A stretch of 64,000 bases of DNA from Galactobacter caseinivorans. GTDB taxonomy: Bacteria > Actinomycetota > Actinomycetes > Actinomycetales > Micrococcaceae. The stretch spans positions 62,001-126,000 of the forward strand of contig NZ_QQXL01000006.1 in NCBI RefSeq assembly GCF_003640665.1, written 5' to 3'. Positions within the stretch are counted from its first letter, which is position 1. Each line of letters opens with the position of its first letter. The notes below the pieces were generated by a model that searched no databases, was not told the DNA's origin, and saw only the letters and a program-made list of their open reading frames with translations. Positions 7,337 to 16,268 of this stretch are shown here, piece by piece. The position numbers and the translations under genes are program-made.

Positions 7337-7708
7337 TTATTCAGCTTTCTTTGCTGCCACGTTTGCTTTATGCGCAGCAACGCCGATCATGATTAGTGTT
7401 AGAAGTACGCCAATCGACGCGATAAGGGATGCGACGAAAAACTCCCCAAAGAGGATGAATGCGACAGCGATCACAGAGACACCTAAACTGCAAATTGAGG
7501 CAGCCAATACGGTGGTACGAGCAGCAAGATGACCCGCAGTCCAGGCATCCTCAGACCGCAGGGTGTGTTTCGTCTTAATTCCGAACATTCTATTGGCACT
7601 GAGCGAATCGGCTTTGGTGAAGCTTGCAAGAAGAGCTAAGCAAACAAAAAGCAAGACACTCATTGCAGACAGGCCCACCGCGAGGCCCTGCAGATCAACT
7701 TCACGCAT
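7337..7708 (-). CDS. SdpI-family membrane protein (123 aa)
   Basis: Three or four hydrophobic segments are visible (about 8-28, 62-82, 84-98, 100-115). Between the first two lies NRMFGIKTKHTLRSEDAWTAGHLAA, matching the SdpI C-terminal motif (GI+T..TL.SE.AW...H). SdpI of Bacillus gives immunity to the SdpC killing factor; many homologues have unknown roles. ATG overlaps the end of the upstream small frame by 8 nt. The gene is richer in A+T than its surroundings, suggesting recent transfer. Confidence 0.7.
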   Translation of the reverse strand: MREVDLQGLAVGLSAMSVLLFVCLALLASFTKADSLSANRMFGIKTKHTLRSEDAWTAGHLAARTTVLAASICSLGVSVIAVAFILFGEFFVASLIASIGVLLTLIMIGVAAHKANVAAKKAE

Positions 7709-7901
7709 AACCGCTGACTCCGCCTTCCATCCATCCCACGTTCTCCGACTTTGCTACGCGCTGAGCTCGAGGGAACTTGCTGAGAGCCGGTCTCACATCC
7801 CTCATGCCAAGCCCGCCCAGTGTGACTGTCGTTGCGCCGACCATTCTGAATGCGAGAGACCAGAGGCCCACGACGAGGATAATTCCGACATGGAGTAGCA
7901 A
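7701..7901 (-). CDS. Small membrane protein, possible partner of SdpI-like gene
   Basis: A frame from TTG (7901) encodes MLLHVGIILVVGLWSLAFRMVGATTVTLGG..., one or two membrane spans, and stops within the start region of the SdpI-like gene (ATGCGTGA overlap). The frame is also open upstream to about 7980 without an ATG, so the start is uncertain. No family recognised. Confidence 0.4.
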   Translation of the reverse strand: MLLHVGIILVVGLWSLAFRMVGATTVTLGGLGMRDVRPALSKFPRAQRVAKSENVGWMEGGVSGYA

Positions 7902-8208
7902 CGACAGAACAACGGCGAATACCCTTCCAGTCGGTTTCCCAAACAGCAGCAGACAATCAATAGAAAGTTCTACGACTATAGCACCCCCGTGTCAGTGCGA
8001 TCTCGAAAGTGATCCAGTGGATCACCGGCGCTAGTACGCTGGGTGCGCCGAATAGTTCACCCCGAGTAACATAGTAGGGTTCCGTCCCGCCGCCCGGCGC
8101 GGACCTTGGCCGCAATGTGGCCGCATCGGCAGTCAGGTAGCGGCAGCAGCGGCGATCCAGATGCCGTGGTTTCTCGCGTAAATTGCCGCCACTTCACTAT
8201 GGCGGTTC

Positions 8209-8230
8209 GGTTTCACATCCCACCGTCGCC
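8209..8230 (+). other. tRNA 3'-end-like sequence, candidate attachment site copy 2
   Basis: GGTTTCACATCCCACCGTCG matches the copy at 6873 with two differences over 22 bases. Its CCGCCACTTCAC prefix is shared with copy 1. It may mark the chromosome/element border. Confidence 0.55.
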
Positions 8231-8236
8231 ACGTTA

Positions 8237-8284
8237 AAGAAAGCCCCTGGATCTCTGATAAATCAAGGCTCCCGGGGCTTTCTT
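8237..8284 (+). terminator. Terminator after second tRNA-end fragment
   Basis: AAGAAAGCCCC pairs with GGGGCTTTCTT across a 26-nt centre. It occupies the same relative place as the terminator at 6902. Confidence 0.7.
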
Positions 8285-8351
8285 GCTGTCTATGTGGACG
8301 CTCTCTGGACACTAATCAAACGCATCGCGAACCCGTCACTCCGCCCGGCCT

Positions 8352-8996
8352 TTAACAGCCGACCTCGTGCAAGGACGGCCAGACCGGGTCGCTGGTGTCG
8401 CGGAAGGTGAGCAGGCCGCCGTCGGGCCCCCAGGTGAGCTCATAGTCCCCACCCGCGACCAGCTGGTAGCCATCATCGGCCGTCCACGAGCTCGCCTTCC
8501 ACCCCAAGCCGGAGGGGCCGACCGCGTAGGCGCTCCCGCTGCCGGAAAACAAGAACGAGGCCTCTCGCACCACCACGCGGCAGCCATCGCCGCCGGCCGG
8601 TGAGAGCACGTGATACCTCACGCCGCCGATGTCACTCGCGGCCCCGAATCCACTGGCCGCAACGACCAGGACGGCCAGTGCTTTCACGGTCCAAGGCAAC
8701 CTGGACCGCCCGCTGCCGCCCTCCGCCCGGCTGGGACCCCGCCGCTTCACCCCATCCACCACAAGCAGGATCAGGGCGGCCAACAACAGCACACCGCCGA
8801 CCACCCAACCGGGGATCACGAGCTGACCAACAACCAAAAGCAACCCAAAGAATCCCAGCACGGATCCGGCCAGCGCCAAGCACAGAAGCACGACGGCGGC
8901 CCTGCGCCAGCCAGCTGGTGCCACGGCGCGCGCGTCGGTGGGCTTGGCTGGCTCTGCGGCGTGGGCGCCGGATGCGGCGTCGCTCAGTTCCATCAC
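8352..8996 (-). CDS. Hypothetical membrane protein (214 aa)
   Basis: The N-terminal 30 residues are cytoplasmic-type, followed by two adjacent membrane spans (about 33-55 and 58-80), a basic linker (KRRGPSRAEGG), a third span (about 104-122), and an extracytoplasmic C-terminal domain of about 90 residues with two cysteines (GGDGCRVV and the final GC). No known family recognised. It is convergent with the mobile region. Confidence 0.6.
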   Translation of the reverse strand: MMELSDAASGAHAAEPAKPTDARAVAPAGWRRAAVVLLCLALAGSVLGFFGLLLVVGQLVIPGWVVGGVLLLAALILLVVDGVKRRGPSRAEGGSGRSRLPWTVKALAVLVVAASGFGAASDIGGVRYHVLSPAGGDGCRVVVREASFLFSGSGSAYAVGPSGLGWKASSWTADDGYQLVAGGDYELTWGPDGGLLTFRDTSDPVWPSLHEVGC

Positions 8997-9106
8997 TCCC
9001 CAGATTCCATCGCTTCGATGAGGGCCACGCCAAGACCGACGCCAAGGCCAGATTCGTCCACCCAGTGTGCCAGAGCCATCCCCCGCACCCCGCTAGGATT
9101 CCAAGC

Positions 9107-9646
9107 ATGGGTATTGGCGCGGTTGTCCACACGTTCACGGTGAATCTTGCGGACCTTGATCGCGGGATCTACGAGGAACTATCCCTGCGCGTAGCCCGGC
9201 AGGCCTCGGAAACCCCCAGCAACCTGCTCCTGCGCATCCTGGCCTACTGCCTGGAATACGAGGAGGGCATCGCCTTCAGCGAGGGAATCGACGCGAAGTC
9301 GGAACCAGCCGTCCTGGTCCGCGATCTCACCATGCGCCTCACGGACTGGATCGAGGTCGGCGCGCCGGACGCCGCCCGCGTGCACTTCGGCAGCAAACTC
9401 GCCGACCGCACCGTGGTCTACACCCACCGCGATCCGGAAAGCCTCATCGCCACCTGGGGCGGCAAATCCCTGCACAAGGCCGCGGATATCCGCGTCATCG
9501 GCTTCGACTCGCACTTCCTTGACCTGGCCGCCGAGTCAATCGAGCGCCGCAACAACCTCACCATCACCCTCACCGAACGCCAGCTCTACCTAGAGCTCAA
9601 CGGCGCCGACTTCAGCTCGCCTCTGCAGGAAATGCGCGCGCGCTGA
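9107..9646 (+). CDS. yaeQ: YaeQ family protein
   Basis: ATG at 9107 was chosen because homology starts there (VHTFTVNLADLDRGIYEELSLRVARQASETPSNLLLRILAYCL). A leaderless-type -10, TAGGAT at 9094-9099, ends 7 nt before it; the longer frame upstream lacks any domain. YaeQ proteins have a PD-(D/E)XK nuclease-like fold: SEPAVLVRD and ..WIEVGAPD followed by HKAADIRV fit that core. Cellular role is not settled. Length (179 aa) is normal. Confidence 0.88.
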   Translation: MGIGAVVHTFTVNLADLDRGIYEELSLRVARQASETPSNLLLRILAYCLEYEEGIAFSEGIDAKSEPAVLVRDLTMRLTDWIEVGAPDAARVHFGSKLADRTVVYTHRDPESLIATWGGKSLHKAADIRVIGFDSHFLDLAAESIERRNNLTITLTERQLYLELNGADFSSPLQEMRAR

Positions 9647-9707
9647 CCCTGCTTTGCGGCGTGTGCTGGCCGCTGCAGGACCGGTGAGGGCGGCGCGCGG
9701 TAGCGAT

Positions 9708-9785
9708 GCCCGACGCCGCTCGGTACAGTCCCGGCGCACAGCGCGCCGGAGGCCGAGCGGGGAAGGTTACCCCGCGGCGTCGGGC
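9708..9785. repeat. Family B palindrome between yaeQ and the convergent exporter gene
   Basis: GCCCGACGCCGC (9708-9719) and GCGGCGTCGGGC (9774-9785) form a 12-bp perfect inverted repeat about 54 nt apart. The right arm encodes the last residues (PDAAG) and stop region of the exporter, so the repeat may also work as the bidirectional terminator. Confidence 0.7.
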
Positions 9786-11164
9786 ACAGACTTGGGGGGG
9801 CGAATCCCCAGCCAGGAGACCACCGCGCCGCCGGCAAACAGCACGGCGCAGGCCACGTTGGCGGTGTGGAATCCGGCCAGGTCCAGCCGGCCACCCACGA
9901 TGGTGGCCACGAGGGCCACCGCGAAGAGCCCGGCCACCCGGGAGACCGCGTTGTTCACGGCGGACGCGATGCCGCTCTGCGAGGGGCTGATGGAGCCAAG
10001 GATGGCGCTGGTCAGGGGCGCGACCATGATGGAGAGGCCCATGCCCATCACGATCATGCCGGGCAGCACCTGCGTCCAGTAGTTGAAGTCGCCCCGGATG
10101 CCAAGGAAGAGTAGCGACGCGACGCCCAGCAGGAGCGGGCCAACCGTCATGAAGAGGCGGGGCCCCAACCGCCCGGCGAGCGCGCCCATGCGGGAGCTGA
10201 AGCCGATCATGAGCAGCGTGATGGGCAGGCTGGCCAAGCCGGCGGCGGTGGCGCTGAGGCCCGGGCCATCCGCGTTTTGCAGGAACACGCCAATCACAAA
10301 GCCATTCAGCGCCAGCGCCGCGTAGATGAGCAGGCTGGACACGTTGCCCACGGCGAAGTTGCGGATCTTAAACAGCCCCAGCGGCAGCACGGGGTGCTGG
10401 ACCCTCCCCTGCCGCCACAGGAACCAAGCAAAGAGGAGTACCCCGGCGGCGAGCGTGCCCCAAATGTGCGGCGCCGCCCAGCCGGCGGCGGGTTCCTCGA
10501 TGATGGCGAAGGTGATGAGGCCAAGCGCGGCGGCCGCGGCCAGGCCGCCCAGCCAGTCCACGCGGCCGGGCCCGGCGGTGTTCTGATCCGGGTCAAGGCG
10601 GCGCAGCATCAACAGTGTGATGGCGATGGGCACCACGTTGATGAGAAAGACCCAGCGCCAGGAGAGGTAGTCGGTGAAGAGCCCGCCCAGCAGCGGGCCC
10701 ACGATGGTGGCCCCCGTGGTCGCCGCCGTCCAGACCCCAATCACCCTGCCCTGCGCAGGGCCGGAGACCCGATTGGTGATGAGCGCCAGGGAGCTGGGCA
10801 CCAGGAATGCGCCCGCGGCCCCTTGCACCGCGCGGGAGGCGATCAGCATCTCCGGGGTGACGGAGAGCCCCACGGCCAGCGACGCCAGGCCAAAACCAAC
10901 CAAGCCAATCTGCATGATGCGGATGCGCCCGTAGGCGTCCGCCAGCGAACCGGCCAGCAGCATCAACGCGCTCAGCGTCACCAGGTACGCGTCCACCGTC
11001 CACTGCTGCGTGGAGAGGCCTCCCCCGAGGTCGCGCGCGATGGCCGGCAGGGCAACGTTGGTCACCGAGGAGTCAAGCAGCGTGACAAAGGACGCGAGGA
11101 TCGCGACAACAACGACGACGCGTTGCTTCGCGTCCAGTTGCTTGGAGTCCGGGAGCGCAGCCAT
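9767..11164 (-). CDS. MFS exporter, DHA2 (EmrB/QacA) type
   Basis: The start is the ATG at 11164 (MAALPDSKQLDAKQRVVVVVAI); a leaderless-type TAACCT box ends 7 nt upstream, and the longer frame is a shadow of the neighbouring gene. The 465-aa protein has DHA2 motifs: LDSSVTNVALPAIARDL in helix 1, WTVDAYLVTLSALMLLAGSLADAYGR, and RAVQGAAGAFLVPSSLALI. About 14 membrane spans are expected in the inner membrane for drug/proton antiport. Substrate unknown. Confidence 0.88.
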   Translation of the reverse strand: MAALPDSKQLDAKQRVVVVVAILASFVTLLDSSVTNVALPAIARDLGGGLSTQQWTVDAYLVTLSALMLLAGSLADAYGRIRIMQIGLVGFGLASLAVGLSVTPEMLIASRAVQGAAGAFLVPSSLALITNRVSGPAQGRVIGVWTAATTGATIVGPLLGGLFTDYLSWRWVFLINVVPIAITLLMLRRLDPDQNTAGPGRVDWLGGLAAAAALGLITFAIIEEPAAGWAAPHIWGTLAAGVLLFAWFLWRQGRVQHPVLPLGLFKIRNFAVGNVSSLLIYAALALNGFVIGVFLQNADGPGLSATAAGLASLPITLLMIGFSSRMGALAGRLGPRLFMTVGPLLLGVASLLFLGIRGDFNYWTQVLPGMIVMGMGLSIMVAPLTSAILGSISPSQSGIASAVNNAVSRVAGLFAVALVATIVGGRLDLAGFHTANVACAVLFAGGAVVSWLGIRPPKSVPDAAG

Positions 11165-11174
11165 GCGGCTCAGG

Positions 11175-11630
11175 TTAGCCCTCCTCGCGGGCGCTCTTGG
11201 CCGCGGCCTTCCTGGCCTTCTTTTCATCGGCAACACGGAAGGCGCGCATGCGTTCCTCATCCGCCACCCACCACGCCTTGGCGCGGGTATTCCAGCGCAC
11301 ATTCTCCGCCTTGATCCGGGCAAAGGCCTCCAGAACATCCGGGTGCAGCGAGGGAACGTTGTGGACGTTGAGCACGCCCCAATCCTCACCAAAGAGTTCC
11401 CGGGCGATCCGCACGGCGTTGGCCTGCGGGAACGGGCGGGGGTCCGCATCCAGGATGCGGCCAAGCAGCCACTCGGCGACGTCGGTGGCGGAGTTTGGCG
11501 CGGCGGCGCCGCCCTCAGCGGCGGATCCGTCTGCGACGGCGGACCCGTCCGCGACGGCGGAATCCTCTGGGAGGGCGGATTCCTCTGGGACAGAGGGCTG
11601 CTCTGCGGGAGAATGCTCAGGGGTACTCAT
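11175..11630 (-). CDS. Hypothetical protein with disordered acidic N-terminus (151 aa)
   Basis: Residues 1-45 are low-complexity (repeats of AVADGSAVADGSA, S/E/A-rich). Residues 48-130 look folded (VAEWLLGRILDADPRPFPQANAVRIARELFGEDWGVLN...VRWNTRAKAWWVADEERMR), resembling small DUF6953-type proteins. A Lys/Ala-rich tail follows. It has a leaderless-type -10 (TAGGAT, complement of 11637-11642) and ends 10 nt upstream of the exporter start. Function unknown. Confidence 0.65.
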   Translation of the reverse strand: MSTPEHSPAEQPSVPEESALPEDSAVADGSAVADGSAAEGGAAAPNSATDVAEWLLGRILDADPRPFPQANAVRIARELFGEDWGVLNVHNVPSLHPDVLEAFARIKAENVRWNTRAKAWWVADEERMRAFRVADEKKARKAAAKSAREEG

Positions 11631-11678
11631 GCCTCGATCCTAGGTGTATTCCCCAGAGAGCCCACCTACAGTGAGCGC

Positions 11679-12122
11679 ATGACAAACACGGCCCCGCCCG
11701 TTTCCGCGGCCGCTCGTGGGACCACCACTGCGTCCGCTTCAGCGCTCACCCGAAAGCAAGGGGTCGCCAAGGCGTTGCTCTGGGTATCGCTGATACTTGC
11801 CGGACTGACGTTGATCGTGGTGACGGCCACCGCCCTGTGGGGCGGCGACTCGTCGCATGATCTGCGCCATGTGCCGCAATATGTTTTTCACGCCGGATCC
11901 TATGTGGTCTTTCTACCCCCGCTTCTCGGGTTGCTTACGCTCATTTTCGCGCTCATTGCACCGCGAAGGCGTCGCCTGATCCGGCTCTGTGGCGTGGGCC
12001 TGGCGCTGTCCATCATCGCTGGGGTGGGGACCATCTATGCCGCCAGCCGCATCGACCTGCCGTGTACATGCACCCCGCCGTACATCGCCCCGTCAAGCTC
12101 GCCGGGGCCCTCCACTCGCTAA
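11679..12122 (+). CDS. Hypothetical membrane protein (147 aa)
   Basis: ATG at 11679 follows TACAGT by 6 nt (leaderless type), divergent from the gene at 11175. Three predicted membrane spans (about 31-53, 72-94, 103-124) follow a Ser/Thr/Ala-rich N-terminus. The tail carries LPCTCTPP, two close cysteines. No family recognised. Confidence 0.6.
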   Translation: MTNTAPPVSAAARGTTTASASALTRKQGVAKALLWVSLILAGLTLIVVTATALWGGDSSHDLRHVPQYVFHAGSYVVFLPPLLGLLTLIFALIAPRRRRLIRLCGVGLALSIIAGVGTIYAASRIDLPCTCTPPYIAPSSSPGPSTR

Positions 12123-12165
12123 CCAGCCCTACCTCTGACCACAACACTCCAAGCTAGGACGATCC

Positions 12166-13110
12166 ATGCCTCGAAACGAAGCCCCCTTCACCGTCCCGTC
12201 CCTGCGCGGCAAGCGCGCCGTCCTGACCGGAGGCAGCGACGGAATCGGCCTGCGGATCGCCACACAGCTGGCGCGGGCCGGGGCGGAGCTGGTGCTGCCG
12301 GTGCGCAATCCCCGCAAGGGCGACGCCGCTGCCGCCGGGATCCGCGAACAGGTCCCCGACGCGCAGGTCACCACCCTTCCGCTTGACCTGTCCTCTCTGG
12401 ACAGCGTGGCGGCCTTCGGCGAGACCATGCTGGCGGACGGCCGCCCCGTCCACCTCCTCATCAACAACGCTGGCGTCATGACGCCGCCGGAGCGCCAGGC
12501 CACCGCGGACGGATTCGAGCTGCAGTTTGGCACCAACCACCTGGGCCACGTCGCGCTCGTGGGGCATCTGCTCCCGTTGTTGCGCGCCGGCCAGGCCCGC
12601 GTGACCTCTCAGGTCAGCATCGCGGCCAATCAAGGGTCCATCAATTGGGATGACCTGAACTGGGAGAAGTCATACAACGGCCAGGGCGCCTACAGCCAGT
12701 CCAAGATCGCCTTTGGGCTGTTTGGGCTGGAGCTTGACCGCCGCAGCGCCGCCAATGGCTGGGGCATCACCAGCAACCTGTCCCACCCCGGCGTTGCGCC
12801 GACCAGCCTGCTCTCCGCCCGGCCGGAGTTGGGCCGCGAGCGCGATACCGCCCTGGTCAAGGTGATCCGCTGGGGCTCGGCCCGTGGCCTCATCTTTGGC
12901 ACCCCTGAATCCGCGGCGCAGCCCGCGCTCTTTGCCGCCACCTCCCCCTCAGCCCAGCGCGGCCACCTCTACGGGCCAAGCGGAGTGGGACACCTGGGCG
13001 GGCCACCCGCCGCGCAGAAGCTGTACTCCCGTTTGCGTCCCGAGGACCAGGCCCAGCGCGTGTGGGATGTCTCGCAGGAACTGACGGGGGTCACCTTCCC
13101 CGCGGCGTGA
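12166..13110 (+). CDS. Short-chain dehydrogenase/reductase (314 aa)
   Basis: Classical SDR features: TGGSDGIG cofactor motif at residues 21-28, NNAG at 100-103, and YSQSK (Tyr176, Lys180) with an upstream Ser. The sequence [22 protein letters not shown] is typical of retinol-dehydrogenase-like SDRs acting on carbonyl compounds with NAD(P)H. Substrate cannot be told. The start ATG is 43 nt after the preceding gene. Confidence 0.88.
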   Translation: MPRNEAPFTVPSLRGKRAVLTGGSDGIGLRIATQLARAGAELVLPVRNPRKGDAAAAGIREQVPDAQVTTLPLDLSSLDSVAAFGETMLADGRPVHLLINNAGVMTPPERQATADGFELQFGTNHLGHVALVGHLLPLLRAGQARVTSQVSIAANQGSINWDDLNWEKSYNGQGAYSQSKIAFGLFGLELDRRSAANGWGITSNLSHPGVAPTSLLSARPELGRERDTALVKVIRWGSARGLIFGTPESAAQPALFAATSPSAQRGHLYGPSGVGHLGGPPAAQKLYSRLRPEDQAQRVWDVSQELTGVTFPAA

Positions 13111-13212
13111 GAACCGCGCGGCTTCCTGCCAACCCCGCACCCGCGATACGGTCAAAGCGGCCCGCGAGCACCCGCCGTCGGGCATTTGGACTGTGCACCG
13201 CAGGAGGCACCC

Positions 13213-14256
13213 TTGATTCCCGTGATCGACGGCCACAACGACCTGGCGTGGGCCGCCCGCGAGTCCCGCAACTACTCCGTGGACGGGCTGGACGGCCCCG
13301 TGCCGCAGCTGCAGACGGACGTGCCGCGCCTGCGCGCGGGAGGGGTAGGTGGGCAATTCTGGTCGGTCTGGGTGGACGCGGAGCTTCCCGCCGCGCAGCA
13401 GGTGACGGCCACGCTGGAGCAGATCGATTTTGTGCAGCGCCTGGCCGCCGCCTACCCGCTGGATCTGCGCCTGGCGAGCACGGCCGCGCAGGCCCGTGCC
13501 GCCATGGCGGAAGGGCGCATCGCGTCGCTGATGGGCGTGGAGGGCGGCAATCAGATCAATGATTCGCTCGCGACCCTGCGCCAATATGCCCGCCTTGGCG
13601 CTCGCTACATGACGCTGACCTGGAACGTCACCACCACGTGGGCGGACTCCGCCACGGACGCGCCCCGGCATGGTGGGCTCAGCGACTTTGGCCGCGAGGT
13701 GGTGCGGGAAATGAACCGGATTGGCATGCTCGTTGACCTGTCCCACGTGGCCCCCAGCACCATGCGCGCGGCGCTGGAGGTCACCTCCCGACCGGTGTTG
13801 GTCAGCCACTCCAACGCGCTGGCGCTGTGCGATCACCCGCGCAATGTTCCGGACGATGTGATGCGGGCCATCGGCGAGCGCGGCGGCGTGCAGATGGTGA
13901 CGTTTGTGGAGCGTTTTGTGAGCCAGGAGGCGCGCGAGTGGTACGCGCTCCCGGAGGCGGAGCGCCCCGGCCACGCGCCGCGGGCCACACTGCGCCAGGT
14001 CGCGGATCACGTTGATTACGTGCGCGAGCTGGCAGGGGTGGACGCCGTGGGGCTTGGCGGCGACTTTGACGGCACCCCGATGGTGCCGCTTGGTTTGGAG
14101 GACGTGTCCACGTACCCCGCCCTCATGGACGAGCTGCGCTCGCGCCGCTGGAGCGAACCGGAGCTGGCCAAGCTGGGACACGAGAACGTGCTGCGCGTCC
14201 TGGAAGCCTCTGACGCTGACTACTCCGCGTTCATGGGCGAGGTGCGCGGGGCCTGA
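13213..14256 (+). CDS. Membrane-dipeptidase-type peptidase (family M19)
   Basis: TTG at 13213 is chosen because AGGAGG lies 5 nt upstream and the protein then begins right before IDGHNDLAW (His8, Asp10, zinc ligands). Other M19 residues follow: Glu110 in MGVEGGN, His178 in DLSHVAPSTM, His199 in VSHSNA, and GLGGDFDG near the end. The 347 aa are full length, with no signal peptide, so probably cytoplasmic. It hydrolyses dipeptides by family inference. Its 3' end overlaps the convergent PAP2 gene by 37 bp. Confidence 0.92.
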   Translation: MIPVIDGHNDLAWAARESRNYSVDGLDGPVPQLQTDVPRLRAGGVGGQFWSVWVDAELPAAQQVTATLEQIDFVQRLAAAYPLDLRLASTAAQARAAMAEGRIASLMGVEGGNQINDSLATLRQYARLGARYMTLTWNVTTTWADSATDAPRHGGLSDFGREVVREMNRIGMLVDLSHVAPSTMRAALEVTSRPVLVSHSNALALCDHPRNVPDDVMRAIGERGGVQMVTFVERFVSQEAREWYALPEAERPGHAPRATLRQVADHVDYVRELAGVDAVGLGGDFDGTPMVPLGLEDVSTYPALMDELRSRRWSEPELAKLGHENVLRVLEASDADYSAFMGEVRGA

Positions 14257-14975
14257 GTCACGCGCTCTGGGCGGCGCAGCAACAACAACCGGTCAACGGA
14301 AATGATGACCGCCGCCCAGGCCGCGCCGATGAGCCAGCCGGCCACCACATCGGTGACCCAGTGCGCCCCCATGTAGACGCGGGAGAACGCCATGAGCAAC
14401 GGGTACAGGATGGCGACGATGACCAGCACGCGACGCACCCAGGTCGCGGTGGCCCAGCGCAACACCAGGTAAATGAGCACCAGGCACAGCGTCGTGGAGT
14501 TCAAGGTGTGCCCGGAAGGGAACGAACCGGACGTCTCATAGGGAGGGATGGCGTGCTCATACGGCGGGCGCGGGCGCTCCAACGCGTTCTTCAATAGCAC
14601 GGTGGTCAACACGGAGCAGGCGGCGGTGGCCAGGAGCACCACCAGCGGCCAGAGGGTTTTCCTGTGCCAGCAGAGCATCCCGATGAACAGGGCAAGCAGC
14701 GGCGTCAAGACGGTGGTGCTGCCGATGATGGAGAGCACCACCAGCGCCTCCGTGACCCCGGGCGCGCGGTGCTGGGAGAACCACTCCAGAACGGGCACGT
14801 CCACCGCGGCCAGCCGCTGCCCATCCGCGACCCAGTCGTAGACCACGGCGGCGCCCACCACGGTGATCAAGGCGAGCACCAACAGCACGACGACGCCGGG
14901 CAGGTGGGCGCGCAACCGCAGCGGCGCGGGATGTCCCGAATCGGGGGCAAGCAGGCTCGCTGTCGCAGACGTCAT
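14220..14975 (-). CDS. PAP2-family membrane phosphatase (251 aa)
   Basis: The three PAP2 motifs are present: KNALERPRP, SGSFPSGHT and SRVYMGAHWVTDV (catalytic His). About six membrane segments surround them. Members act on undecaprenyl pyrophosphate or phosphatidic acid at the membrane; which applies here is unclear. A leaderless-type TAGTTT box (complement of 14982-14987) ends 6 nt before the ATG. Confidence 0.9.
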   Translation of the reverse strand: MTSATASLLAPDSGHPAPLRLRAHLPGVVVLLVLALITVVGAAVVYDWVADGQRLAAVDVPVLEWFSQHRAPGVTEALVVLSIIGSTTVLTPLLALFIGMLCWHRKTLWPLVVLLATAACSVLTTVLLKNALERPRPPYEHAIPPYETSGSFPSGHTLNSTTLCLVLIYLVLRWATATWVRRVLVIVAILYPLLMAFSRVYMGAHWVTDVVAGWLIGAAWAAVIISVDRLLLLRRPERVTQAPRTSPMNAE

Positions 14976-15176
14976 GAACCAAAACTACTGGGAAGCGGTG
15001 GGTGAATTCTGTGCGTGCGGGACCGGCACCCGCGCGTTTGAGCCGCTCACGCGGCGTCGGGCGTGAGGTAGAACACCTCCCGGGCAGGGAATGCCACGCA
15101 ACCGGCTGACGCTTCAACTACTTGACATGTGGGACACAGATCCCCTCCGCTACGCCGCATTCCGAAAGGTCTACCC

Positions 15177-15761
15177 ATGAAGATCGCCATCATCTCCGGA
15201 TCCATCCGCGAGGGCCGCAACTCCGCACACGTGGCCAGCTGGGTAGAAGAACACTCGGCCGCTTTTGCCGATGCAGACCTCAGCTTTGAGGTGGTGGCGC
15301 TGGCCGACTACTCGCTGCCGCTGCTGGATGCCGCCGGCGTCCCCGGTGCCCTGAACCGCGCCTACACCCACCCGGCGCAGCTGGCCTGGGGCCAGAAGAT
15401 CGACGAGTTTGACGGCTACATCGTGGTGACGCCCGAATACAACCACGGCGTCCCCGGCGCGCTGAAGAACGCCTTTGACTCGCTGGCACCGGAGTGGATG
15501 GGCAAGCCCATCGCCTTTGTGTCCTACGGCGCGGACGGCGGCGTGCGCGCGGTGGAGCAGTGGCGCCAGATCGTGGCCAACTTCGACATGTATGACCTGC
15601 GCGCCACCGTGGCGCTATCCCTGTTCCAGGAGCTCATGGGTGAGGGACTGGACCCGCTGGAGCGCCGCGCAGCAGAGATCGAGGCGGTGCTCGCGTCCAT
15701 CACCACCGCAACGCGCGTCATGACCCTGGGCCGCGCGGCGTTGGCGAGCGTCAACGCCTAA
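15177..15761 (+). CDS. NADPH-dependent FMN reductase family protein
   Basis: ATG at 15177 has GAAAGG 8 nt upstream. Flavodoxin-like fold: IAIISGSIREGRNS binds FMN phosphate, and the FMN reductase signature TPEYNHGVPGALKNAFDSL follows, then SYGADGGVRAVEQWR. The 194 residues are normal length. It reduces flavins, quinones or azo compounds by family inference. Confidence 0.88.
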   Translation: MKIAIISGSIREGRNSAHVASWVEEHSAAFADADLSFEVVALADYSLPLLDAAGVPGALNRAYTHPAQLAWGQKIDEFDGYIVVTPEYNHGVPGALKNAFDSLAPEWMGKPIAFVSYGADGGVRAVEQWRQIVANFDMYDLRATVALSLFQELMGEGLDPLERRAAEIEAVLASITTATRVMTLGRAALASVNA

Positions 15762-15766
15762 AGAGT

Positions 15767-15791
15767 GGCCTGCCCTGTTCCAGGGCAGGCC
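15767..15791 (+). terminator. Hairpin between FMN reductase and rlmH
   Basis: GGCCTGCCCTG-TTC-CAGGGCAGGCC, an 11-bp perfect stem 5 nt after the stop codon. Confidence 0.8.
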
Positions 15792-15809
15792 AACTGCAAG
15801 GATGGGGGC

Positions 15810-16268
15810 ATGAGCATCCGCGTCCTCGCCGTCGGCAAGAAGCACGAGTCCTGGGTCACCGAGGGGATAGATCGCTACTCCAAGCGCCTCAAGAAACCAT
15901 GGGACCTGGACTTCCAGCTCATCCCCCACAGCTCCCGCCAGGAAGAGGCCGCGCGGACGGAAGAATCCGCCCGGTTGCTGGCCAAAATCAAGCCGGAGGA
16001 GTTCCTGGTCCTGCTGGATGAGCGCGGCAAAATGCTCTCCTCCCCCGGGCTGACCAAGGCGCTACGGGCGCCCCTGGACGCGGGCAAGCACATCACCGTC
16101 ATCATCGGCGGCGCCTACGGCGTGGATGCATCGGTGCACGCCCGGGCCAACCTGGTGTGGTCCCTGTCCCAGCTCGTGTTTCCACACCAGCTGGTCCGGC
16201 TCATGCTCACCGAGCAGGTCTACCGCGCGCAGGAGATCGCCGGCGGCGGGTCGTATCACCACGTGTAA
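15810..16268 (+). CDS. rlmH: 23S rRNA (pseudouridine1915-N3)-methyltransferase RlmH
   Basis: Begins MSIRVLAVGKKHESWVTEGIDRYSKRL and ends GGGSYHHV, both hallmarks of RlmH. SAM-binding SPOUT knot: FLVLLDERGK, ITVIIGGAYGVD, LSQLVFPHQLVRLMLTEQVYRA. Length 152 is normal. The start ATG follows AAGGATGGGGGC, usable as an RBS. Confidence 0.95.
   Translation: MSIRVLAVGKKHESWVTEGIDRYSKRLKKPWDLDFQLIPHSSRQEEAARTEESARLLAKIKPEEFLVLLDERGKMLSSPGLTKALRAPLDAGKHITVIIGGAYGVDASVHARANLVWSLSQLVFPHQLVRLMLTEQVYRAQEIAGGGSYHHV

Larger units (their letters stand above)
8035..8351. other. Non-coding junction between mobile region and chromosome
   Basis: It contains the second tRNA-end fragment (8209-8230), a small hairpin CCGCCA...TGGCGG just before it, and a terminator at 8237. 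GGACGCTCTCTGGACACTAA lies downstream and recalls GGACACATTTTGGACACACT at 6775, before the first fragment. No gene is seen. Confidence 0.5.

Noticed and set aside
1-8300. Complete phage genome or conjugative element
   Set aside because: No capsid, terminase, tail, integrase or transfer genes are visible; only replication-type and small accessory genes plus IS sequences.
10277-11314. Long plus-strand frame of 345 aa opposite the DHA2 exporter
   Set aside because: Composition (Gln/His/Arg-rich) is that of an antisense shadow, and the minus strand encodes a clear transporter.
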